Shown here piece by piece: positions 8,898 to 16,603 of a stretch of DNA of 64,000 nt. Origin of the DNA: SB25 sp029560875. GTDB lineage: Bacteria; Bacteroidota; Bacteroidia; Bacteroidales; Tenuifilaceae. Where the stretch lies: assembly GCA_035388225.1 (NCBI GenBank), contig DAOOPM010000008.1, forward strand, positions 1 through 64,000, in the 5' to 3' direction. Made by a program: the position numbers and the translations under genes. The notes under the pieces were generated by a model, which worked only from the letters and a program-made list of their open reading frames with translations, did not search any database and was not told the origin of the DNA. Within the stretch, counting starts at the first letter, position 1, and each line of letters begins with the position of its first letter.

Positions 8898-8947
8898 CCA
8901 TTGCAAATTTATTAAAACCTGAGGAACAACCTTAACGTAATGCAATA

Positions 8948-8975
8948 AAAAAAGCTCTTGTTACAGAGCTTTTTT
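8948..8975 (-). terminator. Terminator of rpmE
   Basis: AAAAAAGCTC (8948-8957) and GAGCTTTTTT (8966-8975) form a perfect 10-bp stem with an 8-nt loop; the minus strand has the T run. It lies 20 bp after the rpmE stop and separates it from the GlmU-like gene. Confidence 0.9.
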
Positions 8976-8995
8976 AAATGTTTTTGTATTCCTAA

Positions 8996-9253
8996 TTACT
9001 TTTTATCCATGTGCTTTTTGTAGCGGTTCATGAACTTATCAACGCGACCAGCGGTGTCAACAAGCTTCATCTTACCAGTATAAAATGGATGCGAAGTGTT
9101 GGAAATTTCAACTTTTACCAATGGATACTCAACACCGTCAACGGTAATTGTGTCCTTGGTATTAACAGCCGACTTGGTGATAAAAACATGCTCGTTCGAC
9201 ATGTCCTTGAATGCCACCAATCGATAATTTTGTGGATGTATTCCCTCTTTCAT
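8996..9253 (-). CDS. rpmE: Ribosomal protein L31, type B
   Basis: Component of the large ribosomal subunit at the bridge with the small subunit. It has 85 residues and starts MKEGIHPQNYRLVAFKDMSN; the motifs TVDGVEYPLVKVEISNTSHPFYTGK and DTAGRVDKFMNRYKKH are typical of the family. It lacks the zinc-binding CxxC pair, so it is the zinc-independent type B (RpmE2) form. It has its own promoter and terminator and stands alone. Confidence 0.96.
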   Translation of the reverse strand: MKEGIHPQNYRLVAFKDMSNEHVFITKSAVNTKDTITVDGVEYPLVKVEISNTSHPFYTGKMKLVDTAGRVDKFMNRYKKHMDKK

Positions 9254-9292
9254 TGTATTTATCTTTTAACTTCTAATTCTGTTAATGGCCTG

Positions 9293-9323
9293 CAAAGTTA
9301 TTAACTATTATTTAAATATCAAA
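9293..9323 (-). promoter_or_regulatory. rpmE promoter (Bacteroidota sigma-70 type)
   Basis: On the minus strand a TTTG (9323-9320) is followed after 19 bp by TAACTTTG (9300-9293). This matches the phylum consensus TTTG-N19-TAnnTTTG exactly and predicts a leader of about 33 nt before the rpmE start. Confidence 0.75.
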
Positions 9324-9381
9324 CCTTTGATAATATTTTTCGAAAAACATTTCCAGTTTGCAGTCCAGTTAACTGCTTTAA

Positions 9382-10134
9382 CTATCGACGCGAAATTTTC
9401 GATAGCAGTTTTAGGAACTCAATGTATAACCAAATTAAGGTTACCATTAGCCCGAATGCACCGTACCATTCCATGTATTTTGGAGCACGTGCAGCCGATG
9501 CCTTTTCAATGAAGTCGAAATCAAGAATTAGGTTCAATGCAGCAACAGCAACAACAATAAGGCTGAAAATAATGCCGAAGGTTCCGCTGCTATGTATAAA
9601 TCCAATGTTAATTCCAAAGAATCCTAGAATAAACGATACAAAGTACATAAGCGCAATGGCCCCAGTTGCAGCCAATACTCCAGTTTTAAAGCGTGCAGTG
9701 GCTTTGATTGTTCCTGTTCTGAATGCTAAAAGCATTAAAAAGAATGTGGCAAAAGTCAACCCAACAGCCTGTATTACTATACCTGCGCTATAGGTTGCAG
9801 CAAAGTATGCCGATATTCCACCAAGGAATAAACCTTCAAGCACAGCGTAGATTGGTGCAGAATAAGGTGATGTTTTTGGAGCAAAAATCACAACAAGCGA
9901 TGTGATAAATCCACCAATGCCGCCTACAAGCATCCATACATATACCGATGACGGATTTAAACTCTCAAAAAACATTCTCCATGTAAATGCAGCACCAAGA
10001 ACAACAAGCGCTAACATTAGTAATGTTTTATTCATTGTTCCTTTGTAGGTCATAGTTTCGGAACCTGCAAAAGAGCCATACCCGCTAAATGCCTTGTCGG
10101 TTAAAGCGGGATTTGAAGAACGAAAAAAATCCAT
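9382..10134 (-). CDS. Bax inhibitor-1/YccA family membrane protein
   Basis: A multi-pass inner-membrane protein of 250 residues. After a soluble N-terminus (MDFFRSSNPALTDKAFSGYG) there are about seven hydrophobic helices. SSNPALTDKAF and the stretch TMNKTLLMLALVVLGAAFTW are typical of the bacterial YccA-like branch, and LNLILDFDFIE with WYGAFGLMVTLIWLYIEFL match the conserved last helices, including acidic residues used in the BsYetJ pH-gated channel. Members are calcium/proton leak channels or FtsH modulators; the exact role is unknown here. Single gene on the minus strand. Confidence 0.9.
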   Translation of the reverse strand: MDFFRSSNPALTDKAFSGYGSFAGSETMTYKGTMNKTLLMLALVVLGAAFTWRMFFESLNPSSVYVWMLVGGIGGFITSLVVIFAPKTSPYSAPIYAVLEGLFLGGISAYFAATYSAGIVIQAVGLTFATFFLMLLAFRTGTIKATARFKTGVLAATGAIALMYFVSFILGFFGINIGFIHSSGTFGIIFSLIVVAVAALNLILDFDFIEKASAARAPKYMEWYGAFGLMVTLIWLYIEFLKLLSKISRR

Positions 10135-10192
10135 AGCAATAATTTAAAATTTAAGATGTGATGAATTATTCAAATGATGTGCCCGAAATTGA

Positions 10193-10873
10193 TTATGACA
10201 ATTCGTCAGTGTTATCGTCGCTAAATTCAAAAATAATCTCGTTGCCAATCCATGCTGCAATTTCATTTTCGGATTCGGTTAAGTTCTGGGCGGTTTTTAG
10301 CGCTAGTTGTTCTAACTTCGGACTGCGTTTGGCTATTTCGCGGAGAGCGAATACTATTGAACTTTGGGTTATGCCGGAAATAGTATCGGCTAGGTTCTCA
10401 ATAATACCTAAGTATGGTTCAAATATACTTTCCTTAATATCAGTGTTCGACGCATTGCGAGCAATCATAATAAACCCTGCTTTTTGGAGCAACTCATCGT
10501 CGCTTAGACACCACTCAATGCTGCGCGAAAGCGCGTACTCCGATTTCCATATTAAGTTTCCGCAAACCTGCTCCACAATCTCGGGGTTGTCGAATTCGTT
10601 GGACCAGTCGTCAATTTGCTCGCCAGTAACCAGCGCAGGGTCATCAATCATTGATGCGATGATTTTGCACTCGCGGATTTCGTCGTTATAAAGTTCCAAC
10701 GCAAGTTCGTGGTCGCCCTTAAAGCCTTTGGCTATCTGTTGTAGTTCTGGGATTGATACGCCGTAGTTAACCTTGTAAATAATCCCCTCGCGACGCATAT
10801 TGTCGGCCACCTCGCCATTCATCCTATGCCTTATTTGGGTTTTGATTTCCAGAATTTTTTCTAGGGCTGCCAT
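10193..10873 (-). CDS. DNA alkylation repair protein, AlkD-like (HEAT repeats)
   Basis: A 226-residue, almost wholly helical protein that fits the AlkD/AlkC HEAT-repeat family (DNA alkylation repair enzyme). Seen: YGVSIPELQQIAKGFKGDHELALELYNDEIRECKIIASMIDDP, which parallels the AlkD segment where Leu/Trp/Glu/Ile repeats precede the DNA cleft. AlkD proteins remove bulky or positively charged alkylpurines without base flipping. The aromatic and aspartate residues of the glycosylase site cannot be assigned confidently by eye; some family members are not glycosylases. TACTTTTG at 10898-10891 on the minus strand may be its -7 element. Confidence 0.75.
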   Translation of the reverse strand: MAALEKILEIKTQIRHRMNGEVADNMRREGIIYKVNYGVSIPELQQIAKGFKGDHELALELYNDEIRECKIIASMIDDPALVTGEQIDDWSNEFDNPEIVEQVCGNLIWKSEYALSRSIEWCLSDDELLQKAGFIMIARNASNTDIKESIFEPYLGIIENLADTISGITQSSIVFALREIAKRSPKLEQLALKTAQNLTESENEIAAWIGNEIIFEFSDDNTDELS

Positions 10874-10934
10874 ATCTCCGAAATTTTATACAAAAGTAAT
10901 TGTTTTTATGATTACCAATAGGGTTGAGCTCTCA

Positions 10935-12245
10935 TTAAATAATAAACCTTGCGATGCAATAAACAGCGATAGTTGCAACGCTGTATAGTATGAAAGGCCT
11001 AACGGGTGTGTATTCTTTAAAGGGAATTTCTAATTTGATTTGATTGTAATATGCCAAAAATACTTTCTCCAATAAATATACAATAACGGTAGCCATAGCA
11101 ACACCCTCAATTCCAAAAGGAATTAGTAGTAATAGGCTGAGGGCAATGTTCAAAACCATTTCAACTATTGAGGCGAGAAGTGCAATCCCGTTGCGCTGTA
11201 GTCCCATTGTAACTGTTTGAGGGAATATTGCCCTGCTTGTAATTATCAGCGCATATATCATTAGGATATTGGCACTTTCGGCAAACTCCGGACTAAAAAT
11301 AATTGGGAAGAGAGGCTTGCTCAAAAGTATTGTAAGGATTGCCAGAGGAAATAATAGGTGCATTAACTGAAGCGACTTCTGCTTGAGTTCTTTGAGAGTG
11401 CTTTTTAGTTGCACTGAGTTGCTAAAGTCACTAAGCAAACTTGTGCTTAAACTAGTAGTCATAAGTACAATCAAAGGTATTTCGCGTGCTCCAAATCTGT
11501 ATATGGCGAATGTGGCTGAATCAAAATGAGTTGTGATAATGGCCTGGTCGATATATGTGCCAGAGCTGCTTATTAAATATTTTAGCGCTAAAGGAAATCC
11601 TTGCTTTGTGTGTTCTTTAAGAAACTCCTTGTTGATTGTTAATGCGGAGTTTTTATAAATTAAAATGATTAGCCAAATTATCCTTATTGCAGAAATCGCT
11701 ATGAGTCCGTAAACAGAGTATTCAATATTTATATCGATTAAGAGAGGTCCAATAACAAGCAGAACTTGCAGTACGTGAGTAATAACTCCATATATAATCA
11801 TCTGCCGGGGCTTGTCTTTTAGAAGATATATATACTCTATGAGTAATGTTGGGGTACTAAGCGTTAGGTATAGGATTACAAGGTTGTAGAATGGTAAACT
11901 TGCAATGCCATCTACTTTAAACAATAGCCCTTTGATTAAAAATGCAATGGCGCCAGAAAGTACTGATAAACCTGTAATTAGAATAAATGCATTGAATAGT
12001 ACTGACGATTTTTGCCCATCGATTTGGAATTTCCCGTAAAGCGGAAGTAATGCCTGAATCATCCCCGTTATCCAAAATGTTGCAAGAAGGTTTGTAAGGA
12101 ATAGTAACATTTCGTAATGCCCAATTTGACTTTGGGGTACGGAAAGTTTTACCATAGCTATGCTAATGGCAATAATCCCCAAAAATCGAATGATTTGGTA
12201 GGATTGTAGAGCGTTTGTTTTATTGAGTTTTAAGGAGATGTTCAA
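10935..12245 (-). CDS. Polysaccharide biosynthesis / oligosaccharide flippase family protein
   Basis: An integral-membrane protein of 436 residues with about 12 hydrophobic helices, of the MATE/MurJ/Wzx-like (MOP) superfamily. It probably moves a lipid-linked sugar across the inner membrane for capsule, O-antigen or exopolysaccharide. FGAREIPLIVLMTTSLSTSL resembles the conserved inter-helix segment of the family. There are no glycosyltransferases nearby, so the substrate is unknown. It is flanked by the AlkD-like gene and, upstream, by the oppositely oriented tRNA-His. The base composition looks more AT-rich than neighbours, as is common for surface-polysaccharide genes; I did not measure it. 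Confidence 0.8.
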   Translation of the reverse strand: MNISLKLNKTNALQSYQIIRFLGIIAISIAMVKLSVPQSQIGHYEMLLFLTNLLATFWITGMIQALLPLYGKFQIDGQKSSVLFNAFILITGLSVLSGAIAFLIKGLLFKVDGIASLPFYNLVILYLTLSTPTLLIEYIYLLKDKPRQMIIYGVITHVLQVLLVIGPLLIDINIEYSVYGLIAISAIRIIWLIILIYKNSALTINKEFLKEHTKQGFPLALKYLISSSGTYIDQAIITTHFDSATFAIYRFGAREIPLIVLMTTSLSTSLLSDFSNSVQLKSTLKELKQKSLQLMHLLFPLAILTILLSKPLFPIIFSPEFAESANILMIYALIITSRAIFPQTVTMGLQRNGIALLASIVEMVLNIALSLLLLIPFGIEGVAMATVIVYLLEKVFLAYYNQIKLEIPFKEYTPVRPFILYSVATIAVYCIARFII

Positions 12246-12360
12246 TTCTCTATCAATTTCAAGCTAAAGTATAAAAACTTAGATGCGAATGCTAATATTT
12301 TCAGATGATGTTTAATTTCTGCAATTAATCTGAAAAAAATTAAATTGATTAAATCTTTTG

Positions 12361-12390
12361 TTTGAATTTTAGAAAAAATATTTACCTTTG
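12361..12390 (+). promoter_or_regulatory. tRNA-His promoter
   Basis: TTTG (12361-12364), an 18-bp spacer and TACCTTTG (12383-12390) match the Bacteroidota promoter consensus. The tRNA starts 13 bp after the -7 element. Confidence 0.8.
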
Positions 12391-12402
12391 CAACCGCAAA
12401 AT

Positions 12403-12477
12403 GGTGGATGTAGCTCAGCTGGTTAGAGCATCAGATTGTGGTTCTGAGGGTCGCCGGTTCGAACCCGGTCTTCCACC
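12403..12477 (+). tRNA. tRNA-His (GTG)
   Basis: Full cloverleaf. The acceptor arms GTGGATG (12404-12410) and CTTCCAC (12470-12476) pair with one T-T mismatch; the extra 5' G at 12403 faces C73 at 12477, the identity mark of histidine tRNA. D-arm GCTC/GAGC, anticodon stem TCAGA/TCTGA with loop TTGTGGT and anticodon GTG at 12438-12440, T-arm GCCGG/CCGGT with TTCGAAC. The 3' CCA is not encoded. A promoter precedes it and a terminator follows directly. Confidence 0.97.
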
Positions 12478-12479
12478 CA

Positions 12480-12508
12480 AACTCCGAGAGTTATTCTCGG
12501 AGTTTTTT
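12480..12508 (+). terminator. Terminator of tRNA-His
   Basis: AACTCCGAGA and TCTCGGAGTT form a 10-bp stem with a 5-nt loop, followed by T6 with the next G interrupting. It begins three bases after the tRNA. Confidence 0.92.
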
Positions 12509-12592
12509 GTTTCTTTACTTCTCTGCATTTCAATGCCTTACTCATTTTTAATTAATTAGTGATTAATATCATCATCAAAAACCTATAACTTA

Positions 12593-12624
12593 TTTGACAA
12601 GCATATTGGAGTTTGCTAATTTAG
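12593..12624 (+). promoter_or_regulatory. Possible promoter for the small unknown gene
   Basis: TTTG (12593-12596), 20-bp spacer, TAATTTAG (12617-12624), one base from TAnnTTTG. It would give a leader of about 15 nt before the ATG at 12644 and supports that ORF being a gene. Confidence 0.45.
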
Positions 12625-12643
12625 ATAAGAAATAAAAACCAAT

Positions 12644-12883
12644 ATGTTTTACGGAAAAACACATAAGCAAGTGAGTCTGGTTGGCGAGTTGCTAATGACC
12701 AGTAATCCGTATTGGTTCAATCATCAGGTTGTTTTTTTCGAGGACGATAATCCGAGGGTTTGCCCCAAAGGAATAATCACGTTCTACGATGTTTTTGTTG
12801 ACCAACTCGACATTAAGTTGTACGAGGAACAATTCGATGAGTCCCTTTCCAGTAGTAATGCTTGTTTCTTTTTTAAAAGTTAG
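12644..12883 (+). CDS. Hypothetical protein, 79 aa
   Basis: I do not recognise this protein. It starts MFYGKTHKQVSLVGELLMTS, contains aromatic and acidic stretches (FFEDDNPRVCPKGIITFYDV), two cysteines, no signal peptide and no membrane helix. It lies between the tRNA-His terminator and the isochorismatase gene, reading toward the latter, and a promoter-like pair lies just upstream. The position behind a tRNA is a common landing site for accessory DNA, but no integrase or att repeat is present. The ORF could be spurious; codon use looks ordinary. Confidence 0.5.
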   Translation: MFYGKTHKQVSLVGELLMTSNPYWFNHQVVFFEDDNPRVCPKGIITFYDVFVDQLDIKLYEEQFDESLSSSNACFFFKS

Positions 12884-12960
12884 TTAATAGGTTAAGGGTA
12901 GGACAGAGGTAGCCAATTTTGGTTACCTTTGTTTTTATATGTAATTAAAATCAAATGATT

Positions 12961-13548
12961 ATGAAAAAAATAGTAGTTCTATCTCTTTTGATTTTTGTGG
13001 GAATAATCGTTAAGGCAAATATCCCAGACACTTCAAGGGTGGCCTTACTTGTGGTTGATATTCAGGATTTTTACTTTGCTGGTGGAAAATCGGAATTGGT
13101 AAATCCTATTCCTGCTGCACAAAATGCAGCCAAAATTATTGCTGAGTTTAGAGCCAAAGGATGGTTAGTGGTTTTTATTAAGCATCAATCAGCTGAGAAA
13201 GATGCTATAAATGAACTGGTAAAACCTATTGATGGCGAGCAGGTTTTTACAAAAACAGCGGTTAATTCATTTGTTGGAACTCCATTGTATGAATATCTGC
13301 GTGGTCAGCAGGTTTCAAAACTCGTTGTTTGTGGAATGCAAACGCAAATGTGCGTTGAGGCTGCCGTTAGAGCTGGTACTGATTACGGGTTTAATGTTAC
13401 ATTGATTGACGATGCCTGTGCTACTAAAGATTTAAAGTGGGGCAACGAAACAATCCCCGCTAAAATGGTGCACCTTTCAACGCTTGCTACATTAAGAAGT
13501 TATGCGAAGATTTTAAGTACGGAGGAGTACTTGAAGTCTATTAAGTAA
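12961..13548 (+). CDS. Isochorismatase-family cysteine hydrolase with signal peptide
   Basis: Cysteine hydrolase of the isochorismatase/nicotinamidase superfamily. The catalytic triad is visible: Asp in VVDIQDFYF, Lys in FTKTAVNSF and Cys in GMQTQMCVEAAVRAG; the cis-peptide region precedes the Cys. The substrate is not predictable, since nicotinamide, other amides and isochorismate are all used by relatives. The chosen start is ATG 12961 (MKKIVVLSLLIFVGIIVKAN), which gives a typical Sec signal peptide with cleavage after VKA; an ATG two codons upstream (12955) would only add MI. Export is unusual for the family. TACCTTTG at 12924-12931 may be its -7 element. A shared terminator follows. Confidence 0.9.
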   Translation: MKKIVVLSLLIFVGIIVKANIPDTSRVALLVVDIQDFYFAGGKSELVNPIPAAQNAAKIIAEFRAKGWLVVFIKHQSAEKDAINELVKPIDGEQVFTKTAVNSFVGTPLYEYLRGQQVSKLVVCGMQTQMCVEAAVRAGTDYGFNVTLIDDACATKDLKWGNETIPAKMVHLSTLATLRSYAKILSTEEYLKSIK

Positions 13549-13555
13549 TGTCAAT

Positions 13556-13584
13556 CGCCCGAAGGGTTTTAAACCATTCGGGCG
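13556..13584. terminator. Bidirectional terminator hairpin with GGTTTTAAACC core
   Basis: CGCCCGAAGGGTTT and its near-complement AAACCATTCGGGCG form a 14-bp stem with one mismatch, between the convergent isochorismatase and response-regulator genes. T runs follow on the plus strand. It shares a GTTTTAAAC core with four other intergenic hairpins in the window. Confidence 0.8.
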
Positions 13585-13614
13585 TTGATTTTATTTAGGG
13601 AGAATTTTATTTCT

Positions 13615-14778
13615 CTAAAACGCTGGTCCAGCAAACGCTTTTACATCCTTGCCAGTTATCTCCTTGTCGCTTAAAATAATCAGACGTTCAATAACATTGC
13701 GTAGTTCTCGTATATTTCCTGTCCACTTTAGTTTTTTCAGTTCATCAATGGCATCGGGGGTTATTTGTTTTGGCTGTATGCCGTACTCTCCACAAATTAG
13801 TTCGTTAAAATGAGCCGATAGTAGAGGAATATCCTCCAACCTTTCGTTTAATGCTGGAACATGAATAATAATTACGCTGAGTCTGTGGTACAAGTCCTCG
13901 CGGAAGTTTCCGAGTTCAATCTCCTTGGTTAGGTTTTTATTTGTTGCGGCAATAACACGGACATTCACGGTGATATCCTTATCGCTACCTACGCGGCTGA
14001 TTTTGTGTTCCTGCAAAGCACGTAAAACTTTCGCTTGGGCGCTAAGGCTCATATCGCCAATTTCGTCGAGGAATAGTGTGCCACCATCGGCTTGCTCGAA
14101 TTTTCCTTTACGTTGCTTAATGGCAGAGGTGAAAGCTCCTTTTTCATGACCGAATAGTTCGCTCTCGATTAATTCCGAAGGGATTGCGGCGCAGTTTACC
14201 TCCACGAATGGCATTGCAGCGCGACTGCTTTTCTCGTGCAACCAGCGCGATACCAATTCTTTACCCGTTCCGTTAGGTCCTGTAATAAGAACGCGCGCCT
14301 CGGTTGGAGCAACGCGCTCAATCATATCCTTTACCTTTGTAATTGCAGGCGATTCCCCAACAATATCAAATGCTTTGTTAACCTTTCGCTTTAAGACTTT
14401 AGTTTCCTGAATTAGCGTAGTTTTATCGGTGGCATTGCGGATTGTAATAAGTAGTCGGTTTAGGTCGAGGGGCTTCTCAATAAAATCGTAAGCTCCTTTT
14501 TTGATTGCTTCAACAGCGGTGTCAATATTTCCGTGACCCGATATCATAATCACAGGAGTATCGTTAGATTGCTCCTGCAGCTTATCCAAAACCTCAATAC
14601 CATCCATTTGCGGCATTTTAATATCGCAAAGAACAATATCGTAACCACCGTTGGTAAACATTTCAACTCCAGCAGCGCCATCTTCGGCTAAATCTACAGT
14701 GTGACTTTCGAACTCCAATATCTCCTTAAGCGTATTGCGGATAGCTTTTTCGTCGTCGATTACTAGTATTTTGGACAT
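13615..14778 (-). CDS. Sigma-54-type response regulator without DNA-binding domain
   Basis: 387 residues: an N-terminal receiver (phosphoacceptor about D52 in IVLCDIKMP) followed by an AAA+ sigma-54 interaction domain (~145-380) with Walker A GPNGTGKE, loop GAFTSA (GAFTGA is canonical), Walker B TLFLDEIGD and a terminal WTGNIRELRN. NtrC-type proteins normally continue with a Fis-type helix-turn-helix of ~60-70 residues; this one stops at DVKAFAGPAF. The truncation is natural in that no frameshifted HTH is visible just downstream. Such forms may activate from solution, as FlrC/FleQ-like variants can, or have other targets. It follows ppx on the same strand and may be cotranscribed. Confidence 0.9.
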   Translation of the reverse strand: MSKILVIDDEKAIRNTLKEILEFESHTVDLAEDGAAGVEMFTNGGYDIVLCDIKMPQMDGIEVLDKLQEQSNDTPVIMISGHGNIDTAVEAIKKGAYDFIEKPLDLNRLLITIRNATDKTTLIQETKVLKRKVNKAFDIVGESPAITKVKDMIERVAPTEARVLITGPNGTGKELVSRWLHEKSSRAAMPFVEVNCAAIPSELIESELFGHEKGAFTSAIKQRKGKFEQADGGTLFLDEIGDMSLSAQAKVLRALQEHKISRVGSDKDITVNVRVIAATNKNLTKEIELGNFREDLYHRLSVIIIHVPALNERLEDIPLLSAHFNELICGEYGIQPKQITPDAIDELKKLKWTGNIRELRNVIERLIILSDKEITGKDVKAFAGPAF

Positions 14779-14790
14779 ATCTGAATAATT

Positions 14791-14825
14791 AAAGGTTAAA
14801 GGTTAACCAGTTAGGTTTAACCTTT
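14791..14825. repeat. Inverted repeat between ppx and response regulator
   Basis: AAAGGTTAAA (14791-14800) and TTTAACCTTT (14816-14825) are perfect complements with a 15-nt loop. It lies in the 89-bp gap between ppx and the downstream regulator. It could be an attenuator or mRNA-stability hairpin; no clear T run follows. Confidence 0.6.
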
Positions 14826-14867
14826 GATGGGTAAAATTAACCAAAAAACGGATTATAGCAATTGTAT

Positions 14868-15794
14868 TTACTGAATGCTTTCCGATAGTTCGCTCAAAAA
14901 GCCTTCCTTTAACGCATATTCCGATTGGTGCATCGATTTAATTTCGAACTGCTCCACAAGAAAATTCACAAATATTGATGCAAGCACAATTAAATCCACA
15001 CGGATTGGGTCAAGCCCTTTGATTTTAAGCCTCTCCTCGCGAACTGAATTGATGAATAGGTTGTGCAGATTTACATATTCCTGCATTGGTATTTGCGCCC
15101 AGGTTTTATCGGATAACTCTATTTTACCAGCAAATTCAAGGATATTCCTAAATGAGTCGAAGGAGCCAGAACTCCCAACCATTCTTGTGGGTTTGTGTTT
15201 TTTTACTGCAACGAAAAGAAGTTCAATTTCCTTCCTGATATGGTTTTCAATGGCAATTATTTGCTCCTTCGATATTGGGTCGGAAGGGTTGAATAGCTGC
15301 ATTAGGCGCGATACCCCTAAGTCGAAACTTTTTAGCCAGAAAATCTCCTTTGAGTTGGCTAGAATTATTTCGTTGCTACCTCCACCAATATCGACGATTA
15401 GGTTGCACTCATCACCCAATTCAATGGCCTGCCGAACTCCTTTATATATTAAGTTAGCTTCGCGTGAACCATCAATAACCTCAATTTTTAGCCCGAATCG
15501 GTTGTAGATTTCATCAACAAACTCTTTTCCGTTGGAAGCATCGCGGGTGGCTGAAGTTGCAAAAGCGAAGAACTTCTCAGCAGAGAGCCCTTTGGCTGTT
15601 TGCATATGCTTGTCGATGGCATCTATTCCGCGTTGCCAAGCCGCAGGGGTAATTATTTTCTGTGTCAATCCGCCTTCGCCAAGTTTTACAGGATGCTTGC
15701 TTTCGTGAATGATGTTGTACTTTCCGTTTCCGTTACTTTGGGCAACTAGAAGGTTAAAAGTGTTTGTGCCAAGGTCGATAATTGCGATATTCAT
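14868..15794 (-). CDS. Ppx/GppA family phosphatase
   Basis: Exopolyphosphatase or pppGpp phosphatase of the ASKHA fold. The 308-residue length corresponds to the short form without the C-terminal HD extension. The phosphate-binding loops are seen as IAIIDLGTNTFNLLVA near the N-terminus and IVDIGGGSNEIIL (~residues 138-150); the Ser/Gly loop VGSSGSFDSF corresponds to the third motif. It acts in the cytoplasm on polyphosphate chains or alarmones; which one cannot be decided. It sits downstream of an HD-domain hydrolase and ABC genes and upstream of the response regulator, all on one strand. Confidence 0.9.
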   Translation of the reverse strand: MNIAIIDLGTNTFNLLVAQSNGNGKYNIIHESKHPVKLGEGGLTQKIITPAAWQRGIDAIDKHMQTAKGLSAEKFFAFATSATRDASNGKEFVDEIYNRFGLKIEVIDGSREANLIYKGVRQAIELGDECNLIVDIGGGSNEIILANSKEIFWLKSFDLGVSRLMQLFNPSDPISKEQIIAIENHIRKEIELLFVAVKKHKPTRMVGSSGSFDSFRNILEFAGKIELSDKTWAQIPMQEYVNLHNLFINSVREERLKIKGLDPIRVDLIVLASIFVNFLVEQFEIKSMHQSEYALKEGFLSELSESIQ

Positions 15795-15886
15795 TTTTGA
15801 AGATATTTTATATTAGACTAAGTATATCCGATTAATTAAGTAAGAGAATAAACATTCCTCTAACTTCGTTTCCTTCCTCACATTCA

Positions 15887-16522
15887 TTATATATTCCACT
15901 CTTTGTAGAATTGGTCCAAGAACAGTTGCATAAACTTATGGCGTTCGGTGGCGATTTCCTTCGCAGTATTTGTGTTGAGTCTATCCTTTAGGAGCAGAAG
16001 TTTTTCGTAAAAATGGTTGATTGTATGCCCCTTGGATTGCTTGTACTCCTCAAAGGATTGATGCATTTGCGGTTCAACTTCGGGAGCATACAATGGTCGA
16101 CCTTTGGAACCGCCAAACGCAAAAGCACGGGCAACACCAATGGCACCTATAGCATCGAGCCTGTCAGCATCCTGTACAACCTTTGCCTCAATACTTCCAG
16201 GGGTTGTGTCAACCCCAGCCCCCTTGAACGAAACCTGCTCAACTATCTCAATAACCCTATCAATTGTAGATTGGTCGAAGTCGTTCTCTTTAAGAAGTTT
16301 CCGAGCATTTGGGTAATTTTCAGAATCGGAAGAAAGTTTCCAGTCGTCCAAATCGTGCATAAGAGCGGCAATCTCAACAAGTTCGATGTTGGCGTTTTCT
16401 TGCTCCCCAATTCTAAGCGCCAGTTTAACAACACGGTAAATATGCCACCAATCGTGGCCAGTTGAATCGCCCTCGCAGTGCTGTTCTATTGCTTTATATA
16501 GTTTTTCTTTTGATTCAGTCAT
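15887..16522 (-). CDS. HD-domain metal-dependent phosphohydrolase
   Basis: Soluble HD-superfamily hydrolase of 211 residues. Metal ligands are visible: H in GHDWWHIYRV, the HD pair in AALMHDLDDW, and a later D in VVQDADRLDAIGAIGVARAF. This pattern matches the YedJ/YpgQ-like group, which hydrolyse nucleotide or other phosphates; the substrate is not predictable. I chose the Met at 16522 (MTESKEKLYKAIEQH); an upstream in-frame start at 16582 would add 20 residues (MKSEESSNRFFAFFITNFSR) that look like leader DNA. It lies 81 bp after the ABC permease. Confidence 0.85.
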   Translation of the reverse strand: MTESKEKLYKAIEQHCEGDSTGHDWWHIYRVVKLALRIGEQENANIELVEIAALMHDLDDWKLSSDSENYPNARKLLKENDFDQSTIDRVIEIVEQVSFKGAGVDTTPGSIEAKVVQDADRLDAIGAIGVARAFAFGGSKGRPLYAPEVEPQMHQSFEEYKQSKGHTINHFYEKLLLLKDRLNTNTAKEIATERHKFMQLFLDQFYKEWNI

Positions 16523-16603
16523 TCTCGAAAAATTTGTAATAAAGAAAGCGAAAAATCTATTGCTAGATTCTTCGCTTTTCAAATTATTTTATGGAAATCT
16601 AGT

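Noticed and set aside
12362..12559. 65-residue plus-strand ORF
   Set aside because: It runs through the tRNA-His gene and its terminator; it is a shadow with no protein features.
13556..13584. Palindromes as CRISPR repeats
   Set aside because: They are single copies with unlike arms and no regular spacing; no cas genes are present.
16013..16465. 150-residue ORF opposite the HD-hydrolase gene
   Set aside because: Overlaps the conserved HD motifs on the other strand; no recognised domain.
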